Assembly: GCF_900564155.1 (NCBI RefSeq)
Contig: NZ_LS999839.1
Span: forward strand, 4,151,097 to 4,215,096
DNA length: 64,000 bases
Reading direction: 5' to 3'
Origin: Pedobacter schmidteae
GTDB taxonomy: Bacteria > Bacteroidota > Bacteroidia > Sphingobacteriales > Sphingobacteriaceae
Shown here: positions 25,026-35,160 of the stretch, in pieces
Layout of the letters: every line of letters begins with the position of its first letter
How positions within the stretch are numbered: position 1 is the first letter of the stretch
The notes under the pieces: model-generated
Told to the model about the DNA's origin: nothing
The model's database searches: none
What the model saw: the letters and a program-made list of their open reading frames with translations, nothing else
Program-made: the position numbers and the translations under genes

Positions 25026-28000
25026 ATGAATTTTTATTTACTAACTTCTATTGACTGGCGTAGAATTATGAAGATCACACTGAGTCAGCTGATCATAGCT
25101 TTAATCCTCACAAGCATGTCTTATGCCGAGAATATTAAAGCACAGGCTATATTAAGCCGGCCTGTAAGTCTGAAGGCCGACAATTCCACCCTGGGCGGTA
25201 TGTTACGGCAAATTGAAAGGTATGCCCATGTAAAGTTTGTCTACAGCAGAAATATCATTCAGGCTGATCAGGAGGTGTCTTTTGCGGCACGTGAAGAAAA
25301 GCTGGAAACGATATTAGATAAATTGTTGAAACCTATAGGTATTAACTATGAGGTAATGAATGACAGGATTATCCTGAGCAAGGCTCCCGCACCACCCGAT
25401 GATAGTTCTGTTTTGGCTACGTCTGCACAGTTGCAGGTGAGCATTACCGGGCAGGTGACTACAAGTGACGGGCAGCCAATGCCGGGGGTAAGTGTAAAAT
25501 TAAAAGGAAGTACAGGAGGGGCAACCAGTGATGTGAATGGAAAATATAGCATCAAGGTGCCAGCTCCGGATGGAGTGCTGGTGTTTAGTTATATAGGTTT
25601 TACCGCCAAAGAGGTGATTATCAATGGTCGCTCGGTTATCAATGTACAACTGGAAGAGCTTTCCAAAGCGTTATCGGAAGTAGTTGTAGTAGGATATGGT
25701 ACCATTAAAAGAACTGACTTGACGGGTTCTGTAGGTACAGTAAATGCCGACGACCTGAGCAAGGCTACATCCACCAATCTTGGCCAGGCAGTTCAGGGCA
25801 GGATGAGTGGTGTGCAGGTTACCCAAACTTCCGGACAACCTGGAGCCGGTGCTGATATCAAAGTGCGGGGTGTGGGCTCTGTAAAATCAGGTAATAGTCC
25901 GCTTGTGCTGGTTGATGGTTTTGTGGGTAGTACCAATGATTTGGATGCTGACGATGTTGAATCCATTACGGTATTGAAAGATGCTTCTGCAGCTGCGATT
26001 TATGGATCAAGGGCAGCGAATGGGGTATTATTGGTAACCACCAAAAGGGGGAAAGCAGGAAAAACCAATGTAGAGTTTAAATCAGAATACGGCTGGCAGT
26101 CGCTCACCAAACAACCCAAATACCTGAATGGCCCCGAATGGGCAGCACATCAGAATGAGGCCAGGATTTACAATGCTAAGTCACCTTTCTGGGTGGGTAC
26201 GCAGGCACCGGAGACCATTACCGAATGGACAGATTGGTCCGATTATGTTTTCAGTACAGCGCCAGTTCAGGATTACCACATCGGTATCAATGGAGGCAAT
26301 GAAAAAAGTAAGTACGCAATAGGCCTGGGCTATATTGACCAGAAAGGTACCATAATCGGTACCGATTTTAAGCGGGCCAACGTAAGGATCAATTTCCAGC
26401 AGGAACTGAGCAAATCGATAAGGGCAGGTGTCAACATGAGCTATATCCGCTCGGGCTACGCCACTACCATCACTGCTTTCTCTTCTTCACAGCCTGCGGC
26501 ATTGAACGGCATCACAGCTGCTCCGCCAACTATTCCAGCCTATAATCCTGATGGATTTCCGGGTGCCCCCCGTCCGGGATACCCTGGCGAAGCATTTATC
26601 ACCAGCACCACCTGGAAAACGCCGTCTATTGCAAACGACATGCTGGACAATAATGCGCGTACCAACCGTACTTTTGGTAACCTGTTTGCCGAAGCAGATA
26701 TCATTGAAGGTTTAAAATACAAGTTGGCGGTAAACGGATCTTTGACCAATAATTTTAATGAGGAATGGACCAGTAAATGGGCTATTTATTCGCCTACAGA
26801 TCTGGATCATTTAAATCCCCTGGCGCAAGGGGCTACGGCAAGTCTACGCAACCTGTCGAGGGAAACTTATGTCTGGGAAATCCAGAATTTGCTGACTTAC
26901 GACCGTGTTTTTGGTAAACACAGTATCAATGCCTTGTTGGGGTTCTCGGCCGAAAAAGGAGATGGCTACCAGTTTGATGCAACCAAAACAGACTTTCCTA
27001 ATGATGATTTACGAGCTTTGGATGCAGGTAATACTTTAGGGGCTATCAACGGCGGTTTCGTTAGTCCATATTCGTTGATATCCCAGTTTGGAAGAGTCAA
27101 TTACTCGTACCACGACAAATATCTTTTTCAGGCCAATGTGCGTCGCGATGGCTCATCTGTATTTGCGCCTGGCAGGCAGTATGGGGTTTATCCATCTTTT
27201 TCTGCAGGATGGCGTGTTTCGGAAGAGTCCTTTATGAAATCTGTAAAAGCCATCAGCAATTTGAAATTACGTGGTAGCTGGGGACAACTGGGCAATGCTA
27301 ATATTCCGGCTTATTCCTGGATCAGCATGATTGATGTACGTGGTGGTGCTGTTTTTGGTAATCCGCAAACCCGTCAGCCTGCCTATTATACTACGCAAAT
27401 GGCCAATGATAAAGTAAAATGGGAAACCACTACCACTACTGATTTGGGGATCGAGATAGGCTTATTTAATAACCGTTTGACTTTTGAAGGAGATATTTAC
27501 AATAAAAGAACAACCGATATGTTGCTGGATGCAACCATTCCTTTTACAGGTGGTTTTACTTCAGGGCCGGTGGTCAACATTGGCGAAGTGCAAAACAAGG
27601 GTTGGGAATTTATGGTGCGGTATGATGACAAAGCAGGAGATTTTACTTACAGTGGTGCATTTAACCTGTCGCACAACAAAAATACTTTGGTCGACCTGGG
27701 TGGGGTAAAACCATTGGTAACCGGGCCGCTAAGATCTGATGTAGGCCTTCCGCTTTATTCGTATTGGGGCTATGAAGCAGATGGCATCTGGAAAACTACA
27801 GCTGAAGTAAATGCCAATCCACATGTAACGGGCGACCGTCCGGGCATGGTGAGGTTTAAAGACCGTAATAATGATGGTTTAATTACCGAAGCCGATAAAA
27901 CTGTGATTGGTAGTTATATGCCTAAATATGTTTATGGGTTTAATTTTGAATTTGGTTGGAAAGGAATAGATCTATCAGTATTGTTTCAGGGAGAGAAAGA

Positions 28001-28436
28001 TAAGGATATGTTAGTAGAATCTGTTTTTGGAGGCAATGGTGAGGGAGAGAATAACAATATAGACCGATATTACTGGGACAACAGGGCGATACTGGATGGC
28101 AGTGGTAACGTGATCAGCGGAACAACTCCTGCAGCTGGCGCCGTAAAGGGTGATATGATATGGAGCAGTTTCCTGGTGCAGGATGCTTCTTACCTGCGTG
28201 TGAAAAACCTGCAGCTGGGCTATACCTTTCCGAAAAAGTTGATGGCGCCGCTAAAGATACAATCACTAAGACTGTATGTGAATGCGACCAATTTAATCAC
28301 ATGGACGGATTTTATTGGCTATGATCCGGAAATGAAACCATCAGAGCCATCAGGTGTTGAGGTGTACTCTCGCGGTGGTGTGGATGCCTATCCTGTAGCA
28401 AAATCGATTACACTAGGTGCCCGTTTGGTTTTTTAA
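25026..28436 (+). CDS. SusC/RagA-family TonB-dependent outer-membrane transporter with STN signalling domain
   Basis: About 1136 residues. After a signal peptide (cleavage after NIKAQ) comes an STN domain (about residues 35-100: FVYSRNIIQADQEVSF...LDKLLKPIGINYEV), which contacts FecR, then a carboxypeptidase-D-like beta domain (GQVTTSDGQPMPGVSVKLKG), the TonB box/plug (LSEVVVVGYGTIKRTDLTGSV) and a 22-strand barrel ending in ARLVF. It imports an oligosaccharide or peptide together with the SusD lipoprotein encoded next. The start is uncertain: ATGs at 24963, 25026 and 25068 are in frame; 25026 gives the N-terminus most like relatives with an extended signal region. Confidence 0.93.
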   Translation: MNFYLLTSIDWRRIMKITLSQLIIALILTSMSYAENIKAQAILSRPVSLKADNSTLGGMLRQIERYAHVKFVYSRNIIQADQEVSFAAREEKLETILDKLLKPIGINYEVMNDRIILSKAPAPPDDSSVLATSAQLQVSITGQVTTSDGQPMPGVSVKLKGSTGGATSDVNGKYSIKVPAPDGVLVFSYIGFTAKEVIINGRSVINVQLEELSKALSEVVVVGYGTIKRTDLTGSVGTVNADDLSKATSTNLGQAVQGRMSGVQVTQTSGQPGAGADIKVRGVGSVKSGNSPLVLVDGFVGSTNDLDADDVESITVLKDASAAAIYGSRAANGVLLVTTKRGKAGKTNVEFKSEYGWQSLTKQPKYLNGPEWAAHQNEARIYNAKSPFWVGTQAPETITEWTDWSDYVFSTAPVQDYHIGINGGNEKSKYAIGLGYIDQKGTIIGTDFKRANVRINFQQELSKSIRAGVNMSYIRSGYATTITAFSSSQPAALNGITAAPPTIPAYNPDGFPGAPRPGYPGEAFITSTTWKTPSIANDMLDNNARTNRTFGNLFAEADIIEGLKYKLAVNGSLTNNFNEEWTSKWAIYSPTDLDHLNPLAQGATASLRNLSRETYVWEIQNLLTYDRVFGKHSINALLGFSAEKGDGYQFDATKTDFPNDDLRALDAGNTLGAINGGFVSPYSLISQFGRVNYSYHDKYLFQANVRRDGSSVFAPGRQYGVYPSFSAGWRVSEESFMKSVKAISNLKLRGSWGQLGNANIPAYSWISMIDVRGGAVFGNPQTRQPAYYTTQMANDKVKWETTTTTDLGIEIGLFNNRLTFEGDIYNKRTTDMLLDATIPFTGGFTSGPVVNIGEVQNKGWEFMVRYDDKAGDFTYSGAFNLSHNKNTLVDLGGVKPLVTGPLRSDVGLPLYSYWGYEADGIWKTTAEVNANPHVTGDRPGMVRFKDRNNDGLITEADKTVIGSYMPKYVYGFNFEFGWKGIDLSVLFQGEKDKDMLVESVFGGNGEGENNNIDRYYWDNRAILDGSGNVISGTTPAAGAVKGDMIWSSFLVQDASYLRVKNLQLGYTFPKKLMAPLKIQSLRLYVNATNLITWTDFIGYDPEMKPSEPSGVEVYSRGGVDAYPVAKSITLGARLVF

Positions 28437-28455
28437 ATATCTAATCCTTAGAAAC

Positions 28456-30129
28456 ATGAAGAAATTAATATATATAATCGTTGTTTTTTGCACCTTAACT
28501 ATCTGGTCGGGTTGCAAAAAAGGTTTTCTGGATTCTTATCCTAAAAACAGTCTTTCGGCGGGGACATTTTATAAAACTGAAGCCGATTTTACAAATGCCG
28601 TAAATGGTATTTATGATGCTATGCAGGCGGATAGGGAACTCAGCTTTTTTCCTATGACCGATATTGCTACACCTTTTGCCGGCTTTGGCGAGAACCGTTT
28701 TGGACAATATGATAATGGTCTTTTTGGCATAAACTCGGGCTGGATAATGGGACAAACCATATGGGCTGCCTGGTACAAAGTAGTTTTCAGGGCCAATGTA
28801 GTGTTAGATCGTATAGACGGTGAAGGGATTACGATGACTGCCAAAGCCCATGACCGACTTAAAGGTGAGGCTTTGTTTCTGCGTTCAATAGCTTATTTTT
28901 ATCTGACCTATTTGTACGGCGGTGTGCCCTTGATTTTGAAAGAACAGAAATATGAGGAATTACTGGTACCCCGGAATGGCAAATCAGAAGTTGTGGCGCG
29001 CTTGATTGCCGATCTGAAAACGGCCGAGCAGCTTTTGCCTTCAGTAACAGAATACAGGAACACAAAGCCATTGCTTGGTCGGGCCAGTAAAGGAGCTGCA
29101 AAATCACTACTTGGAAAGATATATGTGTACGAAAAGAAATGGCCTGAAGCCGAAGCTAAATTGAACGAGGTGATCAATATTGATAAAGATTATGATCTGG
29201 AGCCCAAATTTCTTGATCTTTTTTGGCCTTCCACCGAAAACGGAAAGGAATCTATTTTTGAAATTCAATACCTGGGTGGTGTAAAAGAAGGTAATTCTTA
29301 TGTACGCTTTGCTGCGCCAAATACCTTGTCTCAAATTTCTACTGCAGGTTTTGGTTATGTTACACCTACAGAAACCTATACCGATCTCTTTGAAACTGTA
29401 AATGGCTACCCGGTTAACAGTACTTTTGTAAGCAGGGTAGCTACTGGAAGTGCTTACCGTTATACGTTTACACGTCAGTGCACCGATCCGGCATTTAACC
29501 CGGCACAACCTTATGCCAATCGCGATCCACGTTTGGCCTGGACGGTTTGGTACGAAAATACACCCTACATTGCCGAATTCCAATCACGTGCCGGACAAAC
29601 TGGTGTAAAATACCTGCAGGAGTATGCCAACGAAAATGGCCACAATACAGTAAAATATATTATCGGTAAACTGGATTTAACAGCCGGCGATAGTCCGGGC
29701 AACATGATCCTGATCCGCTATGCAGATGTTTTGCTGCTCTATGCCGAAACTTTAATTGAACTGAACCGTACTGCCGATGCTGCTGTTTACATCAACAAAG
29801 TGCGGCAGCGCCCAAGTGTAATGATGCCTACTTTGCAAACGCTGCAAACGGTTAGGGGAGAGAACATCATCACCGATCAGACAAAAATGCGTAAATTTTT
29901 GCATGAAGAGCGTTACCGGGAACTGGCATTTGAATGGGGGCATATGTATATGGACCAGGTGAGATGGGATGTTTTTGCTGATGAAATGGTGAAATACTGG
30001 ACAGCCAATAAATTTGGCGGTATAAACCCGGCACTCGGCACCTTCGACAAACGGCACTACCTATGGCCAATTCCAGCCGAGGAAAGAATCAGAAATCCTC
30101 AGCTTTCACAAAACGATGGATATAATTAA
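28456..30129 (+). CDS. SusD/RagB-family nutrient-binding lipoprotein
   Basis: A 557-residue surface lipoprotein that closes over its SusC partner and binds the substrate. The signal peptide ends in IWSGC (lipidated Cys at 20). The N-terminal SusD-like domain has GFLDSYPKNSLS and the tetratricopeptide-like helices (DRLKGEALFLRSIAYFYLTYLYGGVPLI), and the C-terminal SusD domain ends LWPIPAEERIRNPQLSQNDGYN. The ATG at 28456 lies 19 nt after the SusC stop; an upstream in-frame ATG overlaps SusC and would spoil the signal peptide. No glycosidase or peptidase directly follows, so the substrate cannot be named. Confidence 0.95.
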   Translation: MKKLIYIIVVFCTLTIWSGCKKGFLDSYPKNSLSAGTFYKTEADFTNAVNGIYDAMQADRELSFFPMTDIATPFAGFGENRFGQYDNGLFGINSGWIMGQTIWAAWYKVVFRANVVLDRIDGEGITMTAKAHDRLKGEALFLRSIAYFYLTYLYGGVPLILKEQKYEELLVPRNGKSEVVARLIADLKTAEQLLPSVTEYRNTKPLLGRASKGAAKSLLGKIYVYEKKWPEAEAKLNEVINIDKDYDLEPKFLDLFWPSTENGKESIFEIQYLGGVKEGNSYVRFAAPNTLSQISTAGFGYVTPTETYTDLFETVNGYPVNSTFVSRVATGSAYRYTFTRQCTDPAFNPAQPYANRDPRLAWTVWYENTPYIAEFQSRAGQTGVKYLQEYANENGHNTVKYIIGKLDLTAGDSPGNMILIRYADVLLLYAETLIELNRTADAAVYINKVRQRPSVMMPTLQTLQTVRGENIITDQTKMRKFLHEERYRELAFEWGHMYMDQVRWDVFADEMVKYWTANKFGGINPALGTFDKRHYLWPIPAEERIRNPQLSQNDGYN

Positions 30130-30154
30130 GGCTTAAAAGCCTTGCTCAAGGCGG

Positions 30155-30186
30155 CGGCATACCAGTTGGTGTGCCGTTTGCTTTTT
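30155..30186 (+). terminator. intrinsic terminator after the SusD gene
   Basis: CGGCATACC and GGTGTGCCG (one G-T pair) form a 9-bp stem with a 4-nt loop, followed by TTTGCTTTTT. It lies 25 nt after the SusD stop and closes the transport operon. Confidence 0.75.
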
Positions 30187-30219
30187 ATGCACACTGTCGA
30201 AAAAAATAAGGTGATTTGG

Positions 30220-30227
30220 TAACTTTG
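30220..30227 (+). promoter_or_regulatory. candidate -7 promoter box for the serine hydrolase
   Basis: TAACTTTG fits TAnnTTTG and lies 25 nt before the chosen ATG at 30252. It also makes the upstream start at 30216 unlikely. Confidence 0.4.
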
Positions 30228-30251
30228 ATCCACCAAATCTATCTTATAATT

Positions 30252-31586
30252 ATGAACAGAATTAACGTTATTTTACTTTTTACATGTCTTTTTGTGAGCC
30301 AACTTCGGGCGCAGACCTTCAATGCGGCCAAACTTGACAGCTTTTTTAACGCCTTAAGTGAAAATGACAAGGCTATGGGCAGTTTTGCCATTGCTAAAAA
30401 TGGCAAAACAGTTTACCAGAAAAGTATAGGTTATCGCTTAATTGATGGAGACAAAAAGGTTCCCGCCAATGCGCAGACACAGTACCGTATTGGCTCAATC
30501 ACAAAAACTTTTACGGCTACACTGATTTTCCAGCTGATAGAACAGGGCAAACTTACACTGGATACGAAACTGAGCACGTATTTTCCTGAGATTCCCAATT
30601 CAAAAACAATTACCATCGGCGATTTGCTGGCACATAGCAGCGGGTTGTACGACTATGTAAATGATGTTGAAGATAAAGAATGGATCACCGCCCCGCGTAG
30701 TAAGGCCGAACTGCTTAAAGCCGTTAAAGAAGGTAAAACACATTTTGAGCCGGGAAAAGATTTTTCTTATTGTAATTCAGGTTATTTATTGTTGGGCTAC
30801 GTGATTGAAAAGCTGACCAAAAAGCCCTATTCTAAAGTCGTTTCTGAACGCATTTTTAATAAATTAGGAATGAAAAATTCTATGTCTGGTATATCAAATA
30901 ATACCGGTCCACAGGAAGCCAAACCTTATCAGTATCAGAAAGCGTGGACGGATGTGAACGACATTTGCTTTAACAATGTAATTGCCGTGGGCGACATTTT
31001 ATCTACACCAACAGACATGCTTATTTTTATAGAAGCACTGGATGCCGGTAAATTATTGAGTGCCAAAAGTCTGGCTCAGATGAAAACGGTAAACAAGGTG
31101 GACGGAACAGGGATGGGGCTGGTGTTAATTCCATTTTATTCTAAAAAGAGTTATGGTCACAATGGTGGAACTTATGGCAGCTATGCCGTGCTGCATCGTT
31201 TTGAGCAAGATAGTTTGTCAATTGCAATTTGTACCAATGGAATGAATTATAAGCTGAATAACATTAATATCGATATGTTAAACGTGGCTTATAACATACC
31301 TTTTCAAATTCCTTCCTTTAAAACAGTAATTCTGGCTTCCAGGGATTTGGATCCTTACCTTGGCTTTTATACAAGTGAGGAGATGCCATTAAAAATTACA
31401 ATCACCAAAGACAATAATGTATTGAGGGCACAGGCTACTGGTCAGCCTGCTTTTTCAATGGAAGCCATCGGAAATCATGGCTTTAGATTTGATCCCAGCG
31501 ATTTGCTGATTGAGTTTCATCCGGAAAAAGGTACGTTTACGATGAAGCAGATGGGTAGAACTTTTCATTACCATAAGGAAAAGTAG
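30252..31586 (+). CDS. serine hydrolase of the class C beta-lactamase / penicillin-binding-protein family
   Basis: A 444-residue exported hydrolase with signal peptide (1-20, cut after LRA). The three family motifs are present: S82-x-x-K85 in GSITKTFT, Y173-C-N175 in FSYCNSGY, and H303-N-G305 in YGHNGGTYG. The C-terminal ~90 residues form a small beta-rich domain seen in many such proteins. Members are D-amino-acid peptidases, esterases or transglycosylases more often than true beta-lactamases, and the substrate is not predicted. It has its own promoter box after the SusD terminator. Confidence 0.88.
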   Translation: MNRINVILLFTCLFVSQLRAQTFNAAKLDSFFNALSENDKAMGSFAIAKNGKTVYQKSIGYRLIDGDKKVPANAQTQYRIGSITKTFTATLIFQLIEQGKLTLDTKLSTYFPEIPNSKTITIGDLLAHSSGLYDYVNDVEDKEWITAPRSKAELLKAVKEGKTHFEPGKDFSYCNSGYLLLGYVIEKLTKKPYSKVVSERIFNKLGMKNSMSGISNNTGPQEAKPYQYQKAWTDVNDICFNNVIAVGDILSTPTDMLIFIEALDAGKLLSAKSLAQMKTVNKVDGTGMGLVLIPFYSKKSYGHNGGTYGSYAVLHRFEQDSLSIAICTNGMNYKLNNINIDMLNVAYNIPFQIPSFKTVILASRDLDPYLGFYTSEEMPLKITITKDNNVLRAQATGQPAFSMEAIGNHGFRFDPSDLLIEFHPEKGTFTMKQMGRTFHYHKEK

Positions 31587-31685
31587 TCCGTTATTTTATT
31601 GTCAAATTCCCTGGCTTTTGTGCTGGTCCGGAATATATTGAAAAAGGTTATAGTTAGCTTTACGATAAAACAAAATACGTATATC

Positions 31686-32504
31686 ATGACCATCATTGTA
31701 GCCACCGACTTTTCAGACGTAGCCGAGAATGCAGTAGAATACGCAGCTGCCATAGCCAGACATAATAACGCCAGGCTAATCCTTTTTAATTCATTTGTCA
31801 TTCCTACACATGCTTCAAACACCTTGTTGCCAGGCTCTAGTTTTCAGCGTTTACTGAATGAAAACGAGATCAGGATGATTGAAAGGGCACTATCGCTTTC
31901 CGTTACTTATGATATTGAGGTGGGACATGAATCGGCCTTTTCTTTTGTAGAGGATGAATTGCAGACTTTGCTGGTAAAATATGAAGCCTCGCTGGTGGTG
32001 TTGGGGATGAATACCAAAAACCTGGAACAGGACCTCTGGGGCAATACCACTACCAACGCCATCAAAAAGCTAAAGTTTCCGGTATTGGCCGTACCGCAGG
32101 GGGCCACATTTGATGGGATAAAGAAAGTGCTTTTTGCCTGTGATGTGTTGAGCGGGGTATCAGAAAAAGTATTGAGAAACATTAAAGAACTGGCTTTGAG
32201 TTTAAATGCCGAAGTGGAGGTGTTTAATGTGAACCGGGCGTTGGAGGAATTGAAAAAAGAAGGAGCTGATCTGGAAGCGACACATGCCATTGATGACGGT
32301 TTGGAAGGAATTACGTATTATTACAAAAATGTAAAGTCGAATACGGTAATTAAAGAGATTGAAAAAGAAATAGAAGTATTTGGAGCTGATATGCTGATTA
32401 TGGTGCCAAAGAAATATGGTTTCTGGGCTTCGCTGGTACACACCAGTAAAACCAGGATTATGGCTTCAGGCTTGCACATTCCCTTACTTTCTATTCCCAT
32501 ATAG
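31686..32504 (+). CDS. universal stress protein, two UspA domains
   Basis: A 272-residue cytoplasmic protein made of two UspA-like halves. The first starts at once (TIIVATDFSDVAENAVEYAAAIARHNNARLILFNSF) and the second at about residue 148 (GIKKVLFACDVLSGVSEKVLRNIKELALSLNAEVEVFNV). The ATP-loop G-2x-G-9x-G(S/T) motif is not clear in either half, so it may not bind ATP. The ATG at 31686 is chosen because it begins the first beta strand; the longer in-frame start at 31599 adds a basic stretch with no family match. It is likely monocistronic. Confidence 0.85.
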   Translation: MTIIVATDFSDVAENAVEYAAAIARHNNARLILFNSFVIPTHASNTLLPGSSFQRLLNENEIRMIERALSLSVTYDIEVGHESAFSFVEDELQTLLVKYEASLVVLGMNTKNLEQDLWGNTTTNAIKKLKFPVLAVPQGATFDGIKKVLFACDVLSGVSEKVLRNIKELALSLNAEVEVFNVNRALEELKKEGADLEATHAIDDGLEGITYYYKNVKSNTVIKEIEKEIEVFGADMLIMVPKKYGFWASLVHTSKTRIMASGLHIPLLSIPI

Positions 32505-32525
32505 TACATTTAAATTTCCTGCCCT

Positions 32526-34670
32526 ATGAAACAAATGACAAAAAATGGCTTGTTGCTTTTGGCGGTATTATCGCCCTTAATAACTGATGCCCAATTAAAG
32601 CATACCACAAAACAAAGCATGACTTATCCCGTAACAAAAAAAGCTAACATTAAAGACAACTATTTTGGGACCGAAGTAGCCGATCCATATCGCTGGCTGG
32701 AAGACGACCGTTCGGAAGAAACCAAAGCCTGGGTAAAGGCACAGAATACAGTAACGCAAAATTACCTGTCGCAAATACCCTTTCGCGATGCCATCAAAGC
32801 ACGTTTAACCCATTTAATGAATTATGAAAAGTATTCGCAGCCATTTAAAGAAGGCACCTATACTTACTTTTACAAAAATACGGGGCTGCAAAATCAAAGC
32901 GTATTGTATCGTCAGCAAGCTGGTGGCGAAGCCGAGATTTTTCTGGATCCGAATACCTTTTCCAAAGATGCAACCACCTCGCTGGCCAGTATAGATTTTT
33001 CTAAAGATGGTAGCCTTTGTGCTTACCAATTATCGGCCGGGGGCTCTGATTGGACAAATGTTGTGGTGATGAAAACGGGAGATAAATCGCTGGTTGGAGA
33101 TACCTTGAAGGATATCAAATTTTCGGGAATTGCCTGGCAGGGTAACGAAGGATTCTATTATTCGAGTTACGATAAGCCTGCAGCTGGCAGTCAGCTTTCA
33201 GGCCTAACCCAGTACCACAAGCTGTATTATCATAAGTTGGGTACTGCTCAAAAAGATGATGTGCTGATATTTGGTGGCGAGAAAACACCACGCAGGTACG
33301 TTGGCGCCGGACTTACCGAAGATGAACGTTACCTGATTATCTCGGCCGCCAATACCACTTCGGGCAATGAGCTTTATATCAAAGACCTCAGTAAGCCAGC
33401 CTCGGCCATTATCGCTGTGGTAGATAATTTTGAACAAAACCATTCTATTATAGATAACGAAGGGAGTAAGTTGTTTATTTATACCAATTTACAAGCCCCC
33501 AACGGACGCATTGTAACGGTAGATGCAGCTGACCCAAAACCTGCAAATTGGAAGGAGCTGATTAAGGAGACCAATCATGTCCTGACACCCACAGCCGGTG
33601 GAGGTAAACTATTTGCCAATTACATAGTAGATGCAGTAAGTAAAGTGTTGCAGTACGATAAAAATGGTGTAATGGAGCATGAAATTGAACTCCCGGGACT
33701 GGGTACAGCAGGCGGCTTTAGTGGTAAAAAGGATCAGAAGGAACTGTTCTATACCTTTACTTCCTACGTTTATCCAACTACGATTTTTAAGTATGACGTA
33801 AACAGTGGCAAATCTGAGCTGTATAAAAAATCAGGTGTCGACTTTGATCCTTTGATGTACGAGTCGAAACAATTTTTCTACACCTCTAAGGACGGCACTA
33901 AAGTGCCCCTTATTGTTACGTATAAAAAAGGTACTCCTTTAAATGGTAAAAACCCTACTGTTTTGTATGGATATGGTGGCTTTAACGTGAGTCTGACCCC
34001 GGCATTTAGCACTTCGGTGCTTACTTTGCTGGAACAGGGCGGCATTTATGCAGTCGCCAATTTGCGTGGCGGTGGCGAGTATGGCGAACAATGGCATGTA
34101 GCCGGGACCAAGTTGCAGAAACAAAATGTGTTTGACGATTTTATTGCAGCTGCCGAATACCTCATCGCACAAAAATATACATCCAGAGACTACCTGGCCA
34201 TTATGGGAGGTTCGAACGGCGGATTGCTGGTTGGGGCAGTAATGGCCCAGCGACCGGAGTTGGTAAAAGTAGCTTTCCCTGCTGTGGGTGTAATGGATAT
34301 GTTGCGCTACCATAAATTTACCTCTGGTGCAGGCTGGGCATACGATTATGGTACTTCAGAAGATTCGAAAGAAATGTTTGAATACCTGTACAAGTATTCG
34401 CCGGTACATGCACTGAAAGCTGGCGTGGCTTATCCGGCTACGATGGTAACCACTGCCGATCACGACGATAGGGTAGTGCCGGCACATTCCTTTAAATTTG
34501 CAGCTACGCTGCAAAAAGATCAGGGCGGAAAAGCTCCGGTGTTGATCAGTATTATGACCAATGCCGGACATGGGGCCGGAAAGCCAACCGATAAAGCCAT
34601 TGAGGAAATTGCTGATAAATGGGCTTTTATGTTTTACAATATGGGGCTGGAATACAAAGCGATAAAATAA
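32526..34670 (+). CDS. prolyl oligopeptidase family serine peptidase (S9A)
   Basis: A 714-residue exported peptidase cutting short peptides after proline. Residues 1-22 are a signal peptide (cut after TDA), so it acts in the periplasm. The N-terminal DPYRWLEDDRSEETKAWVKAQN leads into the seven-blade propeller, and the C-terminal alpha/beta-hydrolase domain has the catalytic triad S563 (GGSNGG), D648 (DHDDRVVP) and H682 (NAGHGAG). The length agrees with the family. It follows the stress-protein gene by 21 nt. Confidence 0.93.
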   Translation: MKQMTKNGLLLLAVLSPLITDAQLKHTTKQSMTYPVTKKANIKDNYFGTEVADPYRWLEDDRSEETKAWVKAQNTVTQNYLSQIPFRDAIKARLTHLMNYEKYSQPFKEGTYTYFYKNTGLQNQSVLYRQQAGGEAEIFLDPNTFSKDATTSLASIDFSKDGSLCAYQLSAGGSDWTNVVVMKTGDKSLVGDTLKDIKFSGIAWQGNEGFYYSSYDKPAAGSQLSGLTQYHKLYYHKLGTAQKDDVLIFGGEKTPRRYVGAGLTEDERYLIISAANTTSGNELYIKDLSKPASAIIAVVDNFEQNHSIIDNEGSKLFIYTNLQAPNGRIVTVDAADPKPANWKELIKETNHVLTPTAGGGKLFANYIVDAVSKVLQYDKNGVMEHEIELPGLGTAGGFSGKKDQKELFYTFTSYVYPTTIFKYDVNSGKSELYKKSGVDFDPLMYESKQFFYTSKDGTKVPLIVTYKKGTPLNGKNPTVLYGYGGFNVSLTPAFSTSVLTLLEQGGIYAVANLRGGGEYGEQWHVAGTKLQKQNVFDDFIAAAEYLIAQKYTSRDYLAIMGGSNGGLLVGAVMAQRPELVKVAFPAVGVMDMLRYHKFTSGAGWAYDYGTSEDSKEMFEYLYKYSPVHALKAGVAYPATMVTTADHDDRVVPAHSFKFAATLQKDQGGKAPVLISIMTNAGHGAGKPTDKAIEEIADKWAFMFYNMGLEYKAIK

Positions 34671-34709
34671 TTTATCGCTATATTAGGTGCTGTTATAACC
34701 TTTCAAATC

Positions 34710-35141
34710 ATGAAACGAACCCTTATTCTATTTACTTTTACCATTATGAGTTTACTTGCTTCGGCACAATCAAAGGAGGAAACCAATGTGGCAGCCTTAA
34801 CCGAAAAACTACGTGTGGCCATGATCAGTGGAAATAAAGCCGAGCTGGAAAACCTGGCTTCCGATAAGCTAACCTATGGTCATTCGAGCGGTAAGATAGA
34901 AGATAAGGCCGCATTTGTAACTGCATTGGCTACTAAGAAGTCAGATTTTAAAAGCATAGAACTTTCCGATCAGTCGATAACTGTTGCCGGAAAAATTGCA
35001 ATTGTTCGTCACCATTTAAAAGGAGATACCAATGATGGGGGTATTCCAGGTAAGGTTAGCCTGGGTATCGTTTTGGTATGGCAAAAAGAAGGGGGCGACT
35101 GGAAACTACTTGGCCGACGCGCATTTAAAATCAGCAATTGA
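34710..35141 (+). CDS. exported NTF2-like (DUF4440/SnoaL-like) protein
   Basis: A 143-residue protein with a signal peptide (1-19, cut after ASA) and a cone-shaped NTF2-like fold: ALTEKLRVAMISGNKAELENLASDKLTYGHSSGKIEDKAAFVTAL, then the strands VAGKIAIVRHHLKGDT and LVWQKEGGDWKLLGRRAFKI. Members bind or turn over small molecules, but no catalytic residue can be assigned here. The last codons lie inside the bidirectional hairpin that separates it from the converging thioredoxin-like gene. Confidence 0.8.
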   Translation: MKRTLILFTFTIMSLLASAQSKEETNVAALTEKLRVAMISGNKAELENLASDKLTYGHSSGKIEDKAAFVTALATKKSDFKSIELSDQSITVAGKIAIVRHHLKGDTNDGGIPGKVSLGIVLVWQKEGGDWKLLGRRAFKISN

Positions 35142-35160
35142 TTTTTATCAATTGCTGATT
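35129..35160. terminator. bidirectional terminator between converging genes
   Basis: A perfect 14-bp inverted repeat (35129-35142 with 35147-35160) with loop TTTT. It includes the final codons of the NTF2-like gene and the stop of the thioredoxin-like gene, so both mRNAs would end at the same hairpin. Confidence 0.65.

Noticed and set aside
23168..31586. Polysaccharide utilisation locus
   Set aside because: SusC/D and ECF/FecR are present, but there is no carbohydrate-active enzyme; the serine hydrolase has a separate promoter after a terminator.
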